Positions 63,605-64,000 of a stretch of DNA of 64,000 nt are shown piece by piece. Each line of letters starts with the position of its first letter. The first letter of the stretch is position 1. This DNA comes from Streptosporangium sp. NBC_01495. Lineage in GTDB: Bacteria > Actinomycetota > Actinomycetes > Streptosporangiales > Streptosporangiaceae. The stretch is from NCBI RefSeq assembly GCF_036250735.1, contig NZ_CP109430.1:3100001-3164000 (forward strand), read 5' to 3'. Under the pieces are notes generated by a model that saw only the letters and a list, made by a program, of their open reading frames with translations, searched no databases and was not told the DNA's origin. The translations under genes and the position numbers were made by a program.

Positions 63605-64000
63605 ATGCGCCGTAGGGGGTTTTTCGCACTGGCGGCGGGGGTCCTGGTCGCCGCGGGGTGCGACGCGGGCGGCGCTGCCGATCCGGCGGTGAAGCGCCTG
63701 TTCATCCTCGAACCGACCGCCGACGGCCACGGCTGGGACGGGATCGCGGGCAGGCTGGCGACCGTCCTGGTCCAGTCGGGGCTGGCGCGTACCGCGATGG
63801 CCGTCGAGCGGCAGGGTGTCCTGGGCTCCGCCCCGCGCGATGCGTTCGGCGCCTTCCGCGGCCCCTTCGCGCGCGAGGGCAGGCTGCTCGTCACCGCGAT
63901 GCCGATGGTGGCCGCCGCGGAGATCGCCAACACCGCCGCCGTGGTGAACGCCGCCACCCCCCTCGCCCGCCTGGTCGGCGACTGGGCGGTCCTGGTCGTC
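63605..64000 (+). CDS. TctC-like tricarboxylate-binding lipoprotein, partial
   Basis: The first 132 residues are present; the gene runs off the window. It has a short signal with RRRGFFALAAGVLVAAGC, a lipobox whose Cys should be lipidated. LFILEPTADGHGWDGIAGRL and TPLARLVGDWAVLVV then match the start of the ligand-binding lobes of tripartite tricarboxylate transporter receptors. The membrane subunits would be expected downstream. Confidence 0.72.
   Translation, partial: MRRRGFFALAAGVLVAAGCDAGGAADPAVKRLFILEPTADGHGWDGIAGRLATVLVQSGLARTAMAVERQGVLGSAPRDAFGAFRGPFAREGRLLVTAMPMVAAAEIANTAAVVNAATPLARLVGDWAVLVV

Overview
The window is high-GC chromosomal DNA from a filamentous actinomycete. Streptosporangiales (Streptosporangium or Nonomuraea type) is my inference from gene content and style; I could not run a taxonomic search. 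It encodes xylan and sugar use, multidomain cell-wall enzymes, an ECF41-type sigma factor, a streptogrisin-type protease, many GTG/TTG starts, and a pSAM2-like rolling-circle initiator.

Layout. 1-2.3 kb: the tail of a CBM9 carbohydrate-active enzyme (probably a xylanase) and a GH43 glycosidase with an unusual in-frame insert. 2.4-3.1 kb: a Phd/VapC toxin-antitoxin pair whose toxin end overlaps the next convergent gene. 3.1-6.2 kb: a translationally coupled pair, a class A beta-lactamase-fold protein lacking Glu166 and a bifunctional penicillin-binding protein. 6.5-13.6 kb: a sugar ABC importer divergent from a GH3 glycosidase and its LacI regulator, with palindromic operators between them. 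13.7-15.5 kb: a carboxyethylornithine-synthase-like dehydrogenase and a DUF4142 protein. 15.6-21.9 kb: a ROK regulator divergent from a polar amino acid ABC importer, L-asparaginase and CutC operon.

22.77-32.56 kb is an integrative element inserted in an aldo-keto reductase gene. The gene halves lie 9.8 kb apart and rejoin in frame at a 6-bp repeat, TTGTAG. The element carries a large serine integrase, a phased GGAC array, a RepSA-like HUH initiator, a three-repeat ricin-type beta-trefoil protein, an XRE/TPR regulator, an IS256-family element, small genes and its own complete aldo-keto reductase. No FtsK-type transfer gene is visible.

33.3-41.4 kb: a GT2 glycosyltransferase, an IS5-type transposase remnant, a streptogrisin-like protease, a GC-rich two-block repeat also present inside the element, a flavin oxidoreductase divergent from an ECF41-like sigma factor across two mirror-image promoters, a P450 with a DoxX-like membrane protein, and a decayed metallo-hydrolase. 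41.4-64 kb: mostly housekeeping or conserved genes. These are an S9 peptidase, a methyltransferase, a zinc alcohol dehydrogenase, a GCS2 ligase, a pyroglutamyl-peptidase-like/DUF393 pair, a membrane endo/exonuclease/phosphatase protein, two tandem membrane paralogues, a Nudix hydrolase, a PPOX-type enzyme, YibE/F, a four-tRNA cluster (Gly-Cys-Gly-Val), a muralytic multidomain amidase, glmS, and the start of a TctC-like lipoprotein.

The strongest leads are the exactly reconstructable attB in the aldo-keto reductase, the symmetric ECF promoter pair, the E166H/N132G lactamase-fold protein coupled to a PBP, and the 94-bp identical repeat shared between element and host.
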